From the NCBI GenBank assembly GCA_035476575.1, contig DATILL010000009.1, positions 1-55,512 on the forward strand: DNA of 55,512 bases, written 5' to 3'. Origin of the DNA: DATILL01 sp035476575. Lineage in GTDB: Bacteria; Actinomycetota; Actinomycetes; Mycobacteriales; JACQDL01. A program made the translations under genes and the position numbers. Positions 43,231 to 51,935 of the stretch are shown in pieces (within the stretch, counting starts at the first letter, position 1; each line of letters starts with the position of its first letter). The notes below the pieces were generated by a model. It saw only the letters and a list, made by a program, of their open reading frames with translations, was not told where the DNA came from and searched no databases.

Positions 43231-45288
43231 TCACCCGGACCGCGCCGACGTGGTGCCCAACGCGGCCCGGAACGCGGTGTCGTAGGCGTCGACCATGATC
43301 TCGGTCGTGTAGGCGGCGTTCACCCGCTCCCAGCCGGCCCGGGCGAGCGGCTCCAGCCGCGCCGGGTCGGCGAGGACGCCGGCCAGGGCCGCGCGCCAGG
43401 CGGCCTCGCTGGTCGGCTCGACCAGGATGCCGGCCCGGCCGCCGTCGAGCACGTCCGGTACGGCGCAGACCGCCGAGGCCATGACCGGGACGCAGCGGGT
43501 CATCGCCTCCAGCAGGACCATCGGCAGGGCTTCGGCAGAGCTCGGCAGGCAGAGCACGTCGACCTTGGCCAGGGCCTCGTCGGGACCGGCCGCCCAGCCC
43601 CGCCAGCGCACCCGTTCCCGCAGTTCGGCCGGTGTGGTCGCGGCAAGCCGCTGCCGGTCTGGCCCGTCGCCGAAGATGTCCAGCGTCCACGGCAGGTCGC
43701 GCAGTCCGGCCAGCGCGGCGATCAGAAGCTGCGGGTTCTTCTTGGCGACGAGCCGGCCGAGGAAGCCAAGCCGCACCGGCTCGTCCGGCCGCCAGCCGAA
43801 CATCCGCCGTACCGGGGCGATCCCGTTGGGCGCCAGGTAGTGCGTGTCGTGCAGCGACTGGTGGCGGGTGAGCTCGTCCCAGTGCCGGGCGGCCAGGGCG
43901 ATCACGCCATCGCTGCGCCGGATGGCCGCCGCGACGGCACTGGAGTAGGTGGGCACGTCAGGCCGCGGCGGGGTGTGTGACGCGACCAGCCAGCGGCGGT
44001 CCCGGCCCGGGCCGGAGCGTCGCCAGAGCGTGCCGAAGCCCACCTCGGTGTTCGTGGTCCCGCTGACCAGTACGGCGGGCCGGCCGTCGCCGTCGACCAG
44101 GGGCAGCCACCACGGCTGGCGGACCAGCCGGACCACCGGATCGAGCTGGCGCTGCAGCGGGCCGAGGGCCTGCAGGCAGACCAGCGACACCGGGTGGCCG
44201 CGGGCGGCGAGGGCGTTGGCGAGCACCACCCGCTGCCGCTCGGCGCCGCCGTAGCCCAGGGTGTTGGTGGTGATCAGGACCGCCGGCCGCTCGGCTGCGG
44301 TGGCCGCGCCGGCCGCGACCTCGTTGGCCGTGTTGCCGATGCTGGCCAGCCGGGCGCGGCCGGCGGACCGCTTCGAGCGCTGGACCCGGTCCAGCACGGT
44401 GGCACCGAGCAGGAACCCGTCGGCGTGCCGCCGTCCCCCGGACAGCAGGAGCTGGCGGGCGAGGTTGGCGCGCAGCAGGTCGGCGGCCCGGCCGGCGGCG
44501 GCCGGGTCGCCGCCGGTCGTGCCCTGCCCGCGGTGCCGGACCTGCGGCTCGTCGACGAGCCGGAGCCGCCAGCCGCGGGCCTTGGCCCGGCGCTGCCAGT
44601 CGGCCTCCTCGCCGTACAGGAAGAACTCCTCGTCGAACGGTCCGACATCGCGCCAGGCCGCTCGGGACAGGAGCAGGCACGCCCCGGTCAGGTAGCCGGT
44701 GACCTCGTCCGGCGGTGCCGGGTAGAGCCCGGACACGGGGGTACGGCGCAGCCGGCCCGCGTACCCGCTGTACGCGACGATCGCCCGCACCGCGGTCAGC
44801 GGCCGGTGGGCGACGTCCCAGGGTGCGTCGCGAGCCGTGTCCCGGCCGGCGTCCTGGCGCGGATCGGGCGGATCGGGCGCCAGTGTCGGGGCCGCGGCAG
44901 CGACCCCTGGCGCACTGATCGCCGACCGGGCGCGAGGCAGCGGGCCGAGCAGCTCGGCATCGGGGTTGAGCAGCAGCAGGTCGTCGTCTCCGGCCTGCTC
45001 GGCCAGTGCGTTGACCGCCGCGGCGAAGCCGACGTTGGTCGCCGCGAAGGAGAACTCCGCCCAGGGCGCCTGCTCGGCGACGGCGCGGATGTGCGTGCTG
45101 GTCTCGGAACGGTTGTCCCAGACGAGGACCCGGTGGCCGGCGAGATGCTGGTGTACGCCGGCCAGGCAGGCGGTCAGCAGGTCCGCCCGCCGGTAGCTCA
45201 CGATCGCGACGCTGAGCCCGTTCGGCGACCCCGCCGATGGCGACCCCCCGGACAAACCCTCGCCGGATGGTTCACGGCCAGCCGACAC
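43231..45288 (-). CDS. GT2-GT4 fusion glycosyltransferase
   Basis: 685 residues. Residues ~25-270 form a GT2 domain of the rhamnosyltransferase type: 'LSVAIVSYRRADLL', 'NVGFAAAVN', 'LLLLNPDAEL', 'FFLYGEEADW'. Residues ~335-680 form a GT4 domain: 'TNTLGYGGAERQRVV', 'FLGRLVAKKNPQLLIAAL' and 'SSAEALPMVLLEAMTRC'. Thus one protein could add two successive sugars. GTG 45288 is preferred over a TTG at 45303 because AAAGGGG stands at proper distance before it. The next gene, another glycosyltransferase, follows closely. Confidence 0.88.
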   Translation of the reverse strand: MSAGREPSGEGLSGGSPSAGSPNGLSVAIVSYRRADLLTACLAGVHQHLAGHRVLVWDNRSETSTHIRAVAEQAPWAEFSFAATNVGFAAAVNALAEQAGDDDLLLLNPDAELLGPLPRARSAISAPGVAAAAPTLAPDPPDPRQDAGRDTARDAPWDVAHRPLTAVRAIVAYSGYAGRLRRTPVSGLYPAPPDEVTGYLTGACLLLSRAAWRDVGPFDEEFFLYGEEADWQRRAKARGWRLRLVDEPQVRHRGQGTTGGDPAAAGRAADLLRANLARQLLLSGGRRHADGFLLGATVLDRVQRSKRSAGRARLASIGNTANEVAAGAATAAERPAVLITTNTLGYGGAERQRVVLANALAARGHPVSLVCLQALGPLQRQLDPVVRLVRQPWWLPLVDGDGRPAVLVSGTTNTEVGFGTLWRRSGPGRDRRWLVASHTPPRPDVPTYSSAVAAAIRRSDGVIALAARHWDELTRHQSLHDTHYLAPNGIAPVRRMFGWRPDEPVRLGFLGRLVAKKNPQLLIAALAGLRDLPWTLDIFGDGPDRQRLAATTPAELRERVRWRGWAAGPDEALAKVDVLCLPSSAEALPMVLLEAMTRCVPVMASAVCAVPDVLDGGRAGILVEPTSEAAWRAALAGVLADPARLEPLARAGWERVNAAYTTEIMVDAYDTAFRAALGTTSARSG

Positions 45289-45404
45289 GGCAACCCCTTT
45301 CAAAGCCGGCAGATCATCTCATGCCCGCTCGACAACGCCTTATGGGGCACCGGTAGCATAGCGTTGCCCATTGTGGCCCATGATCACTGCGGCGGAGGTC
45401 CCGC

Positions 45405-46424
45405 GTGGCCGACCGGACCTGGCGGAAGCCCCTCGATCGACGATCCGCGCTCGGCCTGCTCGCCGTCGCGGCGGCCGGCGTGCCGGTGCTGGGCGCCGTG
45501 TCCGCGTACCGGTCGCAGGACCCGCCGAGGCCGCACCTCCAGCCTGGCGACCCGGCGATCCCTTCGGGCCCGCCGTCGTTCTCTGGGGCACCGCCGGCCG
45601 CGGCTCCCCCGTGGACCGAGCCGGTGACCACGGCCAAGCCGATGCCCTCCAGCACGCCATCGCCGACCCGCACGCCGCCGCCCTCCGACCGGCCGTCGCC
45701 GTCCGGCGAGCCGCACCCGTCCCGACCGGCTGCCCCGCGCGCCCTGGCGTACGACTACCGCACCGGCGACACCTCGCAATGGCGCGGCGGCAAGCAGATC
45801 TGGAGCGCCGGCTCGATCGATGTTGTGTCGGACCGGACCTTCCGCGGCCCCTACTCGTGCCGGTTCCGGCTGCCGCCGGGCCAGCAGCGGGTCGAGGTCT
45901 ACGACGAGCCGGAGAACGTGTCCGGGACCAGCCGCTACTACGGGTTCGCCTTCCTTCTCGCGGAGGACTACTACCTGACGGCCGGGCACAACGGGGTCCT
46001 CGCCCAGTGGGTCTGCCAGGACGGCAGCCGGTTCGCGCCGGTTTTCCAGGTGAACATCCAGGGCCCCTACCTACGTCTGTGGAACGCTTCCTCCTACAGC
46101 GGGTTGATCGACCCCACCGGCCGCATGATGTGGACGCTGCTGTGGCAGACGCCGGTGGTCACGGGGAGGTGGCAACGGATGGTGCTTGGCGTCCAATGGT
46201 CTGAGCGGCCGACGGCCGGCAGCGCGGCGTTCTGGTACGGCGGCAGGCAGGTCCTCACCACGACGCAGGGTCGGACGCTCTACCGCACCGCGACGGGTGG
46301 GGCCGCCCCGATGTTCATCAAGCAGGGCTGCTACACCGAGTACCGCGCCCCGGCCGGTTCGATGCGCACCGTCTGGCATGCCGGCTACCAGGTCGGCCCG
46401 GGGTACCCGGATGTGGCGGTCTAG
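45405..46424 (+). CDS. Secreted polysaccharide-lyase-like protein
   Basis: 339 residues. The N-terminus has a possible twin-arginine signal ('DRRSALGLLAVAAAG'), then a Pro/Ser/Thr-rich linker (~47-110) and a catalytic-looking jelly-roll domain: 'RALAYDYRTGDTSQW', 'FRFPPGQQ'-type strand, 'YYGFAFLL', 'LAQWVCQDG' and 'FWYGGRQVLTT'. It matches the heparin-lyase-like (polysaccharide lyase) superfamily. It could trim or release the polymer as it leaves the cell. GGCGGAGG precedes GTG 45405. The downstream acyltransferase gene begins within its stop codon. Confidence 0.82.
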   Translation: MADRTWRKPLDRRSALGLLAVAAAGVPVLGAVSAYRSQDPPRPHLQPGDPAIPSGPPSFSGAPPAAAPPWTEPVTTAKPMPSSTPSPTRTPPPSDRPSPSGEPHPSRPAAPRALAYDYRTGDTSQWRGGKQIWSAGSIDVVSDRTFRGPYSCRFRLPPGQQRVEVYDEPENVSGTSRYYGFAFLLAEDYYLTAGHNGVLAQWVCQDGSRFAPVFQVNIQGPYLRLWNASSYSGLIDPTGRMMWTLLWQTPVVTGRWQRMVLGVQWSERPTAGSAAFWYGGRQVLTTTQGRTLYRTATGGAAPMFIKQGCYTEYRAPAGSMRTVWHAGYQVGPGYPDVAV

Positions 46425-47140
46425 TGGCCCGCGTCGGGGGTCCGTCGCCTGAGGTGGGCAGGCTGCGGGCGCGGCTGGTGGTGCGGCAGGTCCGCCGCCG
46501 GGTGCAGCGGGTGCGGACTCCCGCGCGGAGCTGGCAGGCGACGCTCGGCCCGTTCGGCCTCGACGGTCAGGAGCTGCTGCTGCGGGCGCCCCAGTTCGAG
46601 GACGCCGACGCGTGGCAGGAGGCGAGGCTGTACAACCGGGAGTGGCTGGAGCCGTGGTGGCCCGTCTCGGGCCGACCGTGGGAGCAGGCGCAGTCGCCCC
46701 TCGAGTGGGTGGCGTACTGCTCCGGGATCCGGGCGAGTGCCCGCGTCGGCCAGGCGATGCCGTTCGCCGTCATCGTGAACGGCGCCTTGCGTGGCCAGTG
46801 CGGAATCGATGCGGTCGACCGGGGCACGAACACCGGCGAGATCTCGATGTGGATGGACCAGCGGTCCAGGGTGCGGGGAGCCGCGACGCTGGCCGCCGCG
46901 GCTGTCTCCCGGTTCGCCCTAACCTGCCCGGAGGCGGTCGACCGGGTGGTCGCGCCGATCTCCACCACCAACCGTGCGGCGAACCTGCTGGCCACCCGGA
47001 CCGGGTTCACGCTGGAGGGCACCCTGCGCAGGTACCGGCCCACCAGCGAGGGGCGGGCCGACCACAACATCTGGTGCCTGCACCGCGACCCGGAGACGAT
47101 CACGGCGCTCACGGCGCTGGTCGACTCCCTGCAGCGGTAG
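46424..47140 (+). CDS. GNAT-family N-acetyltransferase (RimJ/RimL-like)
   Basis: 238 residues. The GNAT domain includes 'LLLRAPQFEDADAWQEAR', 'GQCGIDAVDRGTNTGEIS', 'RGAATLAAAAVSRFAL' (acetyl-CoA loop region) and 'NRAANLLATRTGFTLEGTLRR'. This is the pattern of RimJ/RimL acetyltransferases, but in a glycan cluster it may acylate an amino sugar. The GTG shares its first base with the last base of the lyase TAG. The last 32 bases overlap the converging flippase gene. Confidence 0.83.
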   Translation: MARVGGPSPEVGRLRARLVVRQVRRRVQRVRTPARSWQATLGPFGLDGQELLLRAPQFEDADAWQEARLYNREWLEPWWPVSGRPWEQAQSPLEWVAYCSGIRASARVGQAMPFAVIVNGALRGQCGIDAVDRGTNTGEISMWMDQRSRVRGAATLAAAAVSRFALTCPEAVDRVVAPISTTNRAANLLATRTGFTLEGTLRRYRPTSEGRADHNIWCLHRDPETITALTALVDSLQR

Positions 47141-48653
47141 GTTCACCGCGTCCCAGCAGGGCGCGCAGGGTCGACGGACCGACCGGACCGAGCAGCGCGC
47201 AGCCGACGACGTAGACGATCCCGGTCAGCGGGATCAGCACCAGCACCGGCAGCCCACGGCCGAGGACGAGGACGAGCACGCCGAGCCCGGCCGCCGGCAG
47301 CAGCCGGACCAGGAAGGCCCCGGGGGTGCGGTAGTCCGACACCCGCGACAGCCGCCAGGAGGCGACCGCGAGCCCGGACAGCTCGCTGGCGATGAGGGCG
47401 ATCCCGGAGCCCACCGCGCCCAGGTGCGGGATGAGCACCATGTTGAGCGCGATGTTCAGCGCCAGGTTGACGATGTTGACGACGAGGAGGAACCGCTGTT
47501 CGTGCGCCGCGAACAGGGCCTGGCTCAGCACCGAGGTGAGGAACGTGAGCGCCGCGGCGACGAAGAACAACGCCAGCGGAACGGCGGCCATGCCGGCGAA
47601 GGCGTCGGAGGCCAGCAGCCGGACGATCGGCCCGGCCAGGAAGCCGCTGAACGCGATGATCGGCAGGCCGACGTAGAACATGGCCTGCACGCTCGATCGG
47701 ATCAGCCGGACAAAGGCGGTGCGGTCGGTGGCGAAGGTCTCGGTCATCGTCGACAGCGAGGAGGAGGTGAAGAAGTCGGACAGCACCGAGAGGGTGAACG
47801 CGATCGGGTAGGCCAGGCCGTAGGCCGCGACCTGCGCGGTGCTGCTGAGCAGCGAGAGCAGCAGCCCGTCGGCGCGCCAGTAGAGCACCGCGACGAACGC
47901 CATCAGCGTGATCGGGACGCTCTCCCGCAGCAGCGGAAGGGTGACCCGCCAGTCAAAGCGCGGCCGGAACCGCCCGAACCTGCGCGCGGCCAGCGCCAGC
48001 ACCGCCAGCGTGACCAGCGGCGGGATGAGCTGGACCACCCCGATCCAGCGCAGCCCGCCGTTCAGCGTGACCACAACGACGGTGCTGGCCAGGATGAGCA
48101 GGCGGGAGAGTGAGTCGGCCAGCGCGACCGGCCCGAAGCGCACGTTCGCGACGAAGACAGGGGGGTAGCAGCTACTCAGCGTGCTCAGCGCCAGCCCGGC
48201 GGAGACGATGGCGACGACCATCTGGACGTCGTGCCGGCCGGGGTAGACGGCCAGCCCGGACGCCATGGCCAGCCCGGCGAGCGGCAGGCTGTAGAGCAGG
48301 CTGAGCCCCAGGTTGGCGCCGACCAGCTCGTCCAGCGTCCCGGCACCGCCGCTGACCCGCCGTACGATGACCGACCCGACGCCGAGCTCGGTGAGCGTCG
48401 ACCACAGGCCGACGAAGACGATCGCGGTGGTGAGGATGCCGTAGTTGTGCAACCCGAGGTAGCGGGTCGTGATCGCCACCGTGAACACCGAGGCAACGGT
48501 CGACAGGGCGCGCGCACCGAGCTGCACGGCCACCCCGCGGACGATCCGCGCCGCCCGGCTCGGTGGCGGCCCATCCGGTGGCGGCCCATCCGGCAGCGAC
48601 GGGGCCGGCAGGGGTACCGCCGGCAGCGACACGGCGGACTCGGGCTCGGCCAT
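47109..48653 (-). CDS. Polysaccharide flippase (Wzx/MATE-like)
   Basis: 514 residues with about 13-14 membrane segments and no soluble domain, as in lipid-linked-oligosaccharide flippases of the MOP superfamily. It would move the lipid-linked repeat unit across the membrane for the polymerase. Hydrophobic blocks begin after a Pro-rich N-terminus ('ALPDGPPPDGPPP'-like), where a 15-base DNA repeat is visible. The start ATG is at 48653. It is divergent from the last glycosyltransferase gene and overlaps the GNAT gene at the 3' ends. Confidence 0.9.
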   Translation of the reverse strand: MAEPESAVSLPAVPLPAPSLPDGPPPDGPPPSRAARIVRGVAVQLGARALSTVASVFTVAITTRYLGLHNYGILTTAIVFVGLWSTLTELGVGSVIVRRVSGGAGTLDELVGANLGLSLLYSLPLAGLAMASGLAVYPGRHDVQMVVAIVSAGLALSTLSSCYPPVFVANVRFGPVALADSLSRLLILASTVVVVTLNGGLRWIGVVQLIPPLVTLAVLALAARRFGRFRPRFDWRVTLPLLRESVPITLMAFVAVLYWRADGLLLSLLSSTAQVAAYGLAYPIAFTLSVLSDFFTSSSLSTMTETFATDRTAFVRLIRSSVQAMFYVGLPIIAFSGFLAGPIVRLLASDAFAGMAAVPLALFFVAAALTFLTSVLSQALFAAHEQRFLLVVNIVNLALNIALNMVLIPHLGAVGSGIALIASELSGLAVASWRLSRVSDYRTPGAFLVRLLPAAGLGVLVLVLGRGLPVLVLIPLTGIVYVVGCALLGPVGPSTLRALLGRGEPTAAGSRPAP

Positions 48654-48714
48654 GCGTGCACTTTACGGATTGGGCCCATCAGCCTCATTCCGGCAAGGCG
48701 GCTACTGTCGTCCG

Positions 48715-49806
48715 GTGGTCGATGCCAGTGGCTTAGGTGGGGCGATTCGGGCGTACGTCGATCTGCCCAGCGGGCTGGACGCCGCCGACTGGAGCGCCCG
48801 GCACAGCCGGGGCGAGGTCCCGGACAGCTCGCCGTACGGGCTGCACCGGATGGCCCACTACGGCGTCGAGGTGGTGCTGCGACCGCCGCTGGATGGTCGC
48901 CGCCTCGGCCGGGTCGCGCGGGCGGTGCGGTCGCGCAGCGGCGGCCTGGAGCTCGTTGAGGCGGCGGTGGACCTGCGCCGCCGGGCGAGCCGGGACGCCG
49001 ACGTGGTGCTCTGCTACGACGAGCGCACGGGGGTGCCGGCGGCGCTGCTGGCTGGCCGCCCGCGCCCGCCGGTGGTGACCGGCATCGGCTGGCTGACCCA
49101 GCGTGCGACGACGCATCGGGTGCTGGCGGCGGCCGCGCGGGCATTGCCCCGGGCGGCGCTGGTGTGGGCACAGTGCCGCCCGATGCTGCCGATCCTGGCC
49201 GAGCAGTGGGGGGTGCCGGTGTCCCGGCTGCGTTTCGTCACCTTCGGCATCGACGCCGACTTCTACACCCCGGTGGACGAGCCGCGGGAGCCCGACCTGG
49301 TGGTCAGCGCCGGGGAGGACCGGCATCGCGACCACGACCTGCTGGTGCGGGCCATGCAGGAGGTGCGGCGGCGCCGACCGGGGATCCGGCTGGAGATCGC
49401 GACCGGGCTGCCCATCGACCTGCCGGGTGATCTCGGCCGGGTCTACACCGGGCGACTGGGCGGGCGGATGCGCAACTTGTACGCCCGCAGCAGCTTGGTG
49501 GCGGTCGCGCTCCGGCCGACGCCGACCGGCTCGGGGCTGTCCGTGGTGCTGGAGGCGATGGCCAGCGAGCGGCCGGTGGTGGTCACCGCCAACCCTGGGA
49601 TGGAGGACTACGTGCGGCACGGCGAGACCGGGGTGCTGGTGCCGCCGGGGGACGTGGACGCCTTTGCCGCCGCCGTTGAGGGTCTTCTCGCTGACCCCGA
49701 CCGGGCCGCCGCGATGGGCCGCGCCGCCGCCAAGGCCGTCCGGGAGCGGTTCACCACTGAGACAATGGCCGAGGAGCTGGCCCAGGTTTTGCGCGAGGTT
49801 TCCTGA
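48715..49806 (+). CDS. Glycosyltransferase family 4
   Basis: 363 residues. Features are 'GIGWLTQRATTHRV', 'FVTFGIDADFYTPVDEP', 'VVSAGEDRHRDHDLLVRAM', and the C-terminal donor site 'TPTGSGLSVVLEAMASERPVV' and 'HGETGVLVPPGD'. It is a full-length GT-B enzyme. GTG 48715 is the likely start ('VVDASGLGG'). The stop codon lies in the first unit of a 15-base tandem repeat, so small slips there could change the C-terminus. It closes the glycan cluster on the right. Confidence 0.88.
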   Translation: MVDASGLGGAIRAYVDLPSGLDAADWSARHSRGEVPDSSPYGLHRMAHYGVEVVLRPPLDGRRLGRVARAVRSRSGGLELVEAAVDLRRRASRDADVVLCYDERTGVPAALLAGRPRPPVVTGIGWLTQRATTHRVLAAAARALPRAALVWAQCRPMLPILAEQWGVPVSRLRFVTFGIDADFYTPVDEPREPDLVVSAGEDRHRDHDLLVRAMQEVRRRRPGIRLEIATGLPIDLPGDLGRVYTGRLGGRMRNLYARSSLVAVALRPTPTGSGLSVVLEAMASERPVVVTANPGMEDYVRHGETGVLVPPGDVDAFAAAVEGLLADPDRAAAMGRAAAKAVRERFTTETMAEELAQVLREVS

Positions 49807-49843
49807 CCCGATGTTTCCTGACCAACGTTTTCCTGACCCAAAG
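49799..49843. repeat. 15-base tandem repeat across a stop codon
   Basis: TTTCCTGACC begins at 49799, 49814 and 49829. The first unit contains the stop codon of the glycosyltransferase gene (49804-49806). The 15-base period keeps frame. Confidence 0.75.
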
Positions 49844-50116
49844 GATGGGTCGGCGCCAGACCAGAAACAGTCCCGCCGCCTGCTGCTCACCGCGACCCTC
49901 ACATCGCGACCCCCTCACATCGCGCCCGCAGGCGCGGAGCTTCGCCGCCGAACATAGCCCCGCAGTGACCGAAGGTGGATGTGTCCGTAGGGGGGGCGAC
50001 CGGACACAACCACCCGCCAGGACTGGCGCCTGGGCAGGGCGTGAGAGAGTTTGGTGGCCACCGTCGGCGTGTCGCGCCGGTGCTCGCCACGCGGTGGCCA
50101 CCCACGTCGTCCTGCT
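49807..50116. other. Intergenic region with a possible terminator
   Basis: No gene is supported. Two copies of CTCACATCGCGACCC-like sequence lie near 49902-49925. TGTGTCCG at 49980-49987 and CGGACACA at 50001-50008 form an 8-base stem, a possible terminator for the converging glycosyltransferase and HNH genes. Confidence 0.4.
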
Positions 50117-51406
50117 TCATGCGGTTCGTTTTCGGTGTCGGTGGTGGCGGATGGGTTTCCGCTCGGGGTCGATTGTTGGTGGTGGTAGGAACTCTGGTAA
50201 CCCGTCGTGGGCTATTCGTACGTCCCAGCCGTTGTGGTGTACGGCGCGGTGGTGAAAAGAACACAGGAGCACGCCGTTGTTCTGGTCAGTTCTTCCGCCG
50301 TTGGCCCAGTGGACGCAGTGGTGACAGTGGCACCACTGGTACGGCCGGTCACAGCCGGGGAAAACACACCCGCGGTCGCGGAGGATGATGGCCCGGCGGG
50401 CCGCGCCGACGTAGTGCCGGGAGCCGCGACCGAGGTCGAGCACCTGGCTTTCCCCGCCGAGGACGGCGGGGATGACGGCCGCGTCGCAGGCGATACGCCG
50501 TACCTGGCTGGCGGGCAGAATGTCGCCGCTGTCGAGCGTCCCCACGCCGGTCGCCGCGGCTAGCTTGTCATACGGCATGGTAACGACGAGGGTGGGGCGT
50601 TCCCCGCCGTTGTCGGGCAGCTCGCCCATCCGCAGGGCGCGCTCGCCGAGCTCGACGAGGGCGTCGGCCATCCGCTGCCCGTGGGTGCGATCGTCCCGCA
50701 CGCCGTTCTCCGGGTCGGCGGGCCGCGGCGCGGCCAGCGGGTCGAGCGCGACCCGCAGCGTCTCCGCGCCTTCGGTGTCCAGGAACCCCGAGATCCGCTT
50801 GAGCCCCGGCCCGGCGGGGGAGATCCGCAGGTCACGGCGGCTGTGAGCCTCGGCGGCCTCCCGTTCGGCCTGCCGGCGGAGCAGCTCGTCGCCGTGGTCC
50901 GGGTCAACCACGTCCAGGACGCGGCGGCCGAGCAGCGCGACCTCGTCAGGGTTGAACGTGCCGCTGTGCCGGACCAGCTCCCGCTCTGCGGCGGCCCGGG
51001 TGCCTGCGGGTGTCTCGGCCGGCAGCGCCCGGATGGCGTCCGCGATGACCTGGGCGTGCTCGACGCTGACCGCCCCGTCCGAAAGCGCGGCCGCGGTCTC
51101 CGGCAGGTCGCCGTCGAGCGCCTTGGCGAGGCGGAGCAGCCGCCCGGCCTCAGCAGGCCGCACCAACAATGCGTCGCGCAGCCAGGCCTTCATGTTCGGC
51201 GCGTCATGCGCATGGGCCAGGCCTCGGGACTCGGCTTCGCGCACCAGCGGCAGCAGCAACGTTCCGGTCATCTGCCCGAGCTGTTGGTGCACCCGCACCA
51301 GCAGGTCACCCACTGCCGCGTCGGAGACTCCCCACAAGCGGGCGTCACGACAGGAGTCGAGCAGCACAGAGATCTGCTCGACCACCGAGGCGACCACATC
51401 CGACAT
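50117..51406 (-). CDS. DUF222 domain HNH endonuclease
   Basis: 429 residues. The N-terminal ~290 residues are a helical DUF222 domain; the C-terminus is an HNH nuclease with 'CVFPGCDRPYQWCHCHH', 'HWANGGRTDQNNGVLLC' and 'FHHRAVHH'. These have the two Cys pairs and the His-Asn-His core. The family is abundant in actinobacteria, often as repeated genes, and is a common hot spot for homologous recombination; its cellular job is unsettled. ATG 51406 begins the conserved part, though no good ribosome site lies before it. Confidence 0.9.
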   Translation of the reverse strand: MSDVVASVVEQISVLLDSCRDARLWGVSDAAVGDLLVRVHQQLGQMTGTLLLPLVREAESRGLAHAHDAPNMKAWLRDALLVRPAEAGRLLRLAKALDGDLPETAAALSDGAVSVEHAQVIADAIRALPAETPAGTRAAAERELVRHSGTFNPDEVALLGRRVLDVVDPDHGDELLRRQAEREAAEAHSRRDLRISPAGPGLKRISGFLDTEGAETLRVALDPLAAPRPADPENGVRDDRTHGQRMADALVELGERALRMGELPDNGGERPTLVVTMPYDKLAAATGVGTLDSGDILPASQVRRIACDAAVIPAVLGGESQVLDLGRGSRHYVGAARRAIILRDRGCVFPGCDRPYQWCHCHHCVHWANGGRTDQNNGVLLCSFHHRAVHHNGWDVRIAHDGLPEFLPPPTIDPERKPIRHHRHRKRTA

Positions 51407-51935
51407 AGGAGAAGAATAAGGGAGACCACCGACAGAACCGGACCGCCAACCCGAGCGCTCGGCCAAAAACTTGAGAAACTTCGGTGAGTGAAGCGGCGGG
51501 TGCCCACAGTAGTTCCGGTGGCAAGCCGGTCGCCGCAAGGCGACTGGCGCGGCAGCCAAACCACCCGAGTAATGCCGCCCCCACACCGATCTGGTATCCG
51601 CCACAGCCAAGGACCATGAAGCCCGCCTGGAGTCTAAGCACCACCAAGGCGAATGTGCTCGATCTCGGTCGGTGCGGTGACGGCGTCATTGTCGGTATGT
51701 GGCGGCATCCGGTCCGTCCAACAGTCGCCTGGGCAGGATTGCAGGTAGAAATCGCACCTGGTGTGCTGGATGGACCTGATGACTTCGGCCAAGCCACCGG
51801 AAAAGGTGCCCACGCAGGCTGGCGGGGTGGACCAGCCGAGCAGCACACTGAAGTGCCGGCCGCCGTAGAAGCAGATCGAGTCGTTTGTCGGGCAGCGTGG
51901 CCCGCCTTTGTGCCAGCGCGCGTCCGCCGTAGGGA
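51407..51935. other. Region between HNH gene and IS30 left end
   Basis: About 530 bases. On the minus strand, a cysteine-rich frame from about 51935 to 51634 has normal actinobacterial codon use ('RCPTNDSICFYGGRH', 'RCDFYLQSCPGDCW') but no proper start of its own; it appears cut at its 5' end by the insertion element. I cannot name it. The rest shows no gene. Confidence 0.4.
51634..51934 (-). pseudogene. Possible Cys-rich gene fragment cut by IS30
   Basis: The frame gives about 100 residues with seven cysteines and ends at a TAG at 51634-51636. Third positions are mostly G/C, as in real genes nearby. Its first codons lie in the left inverted repeat of the insertion element, where the only start is a TTG. 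It is best read as the 3' part of a disrupted gene, family unknown. Confidence 0.3.
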
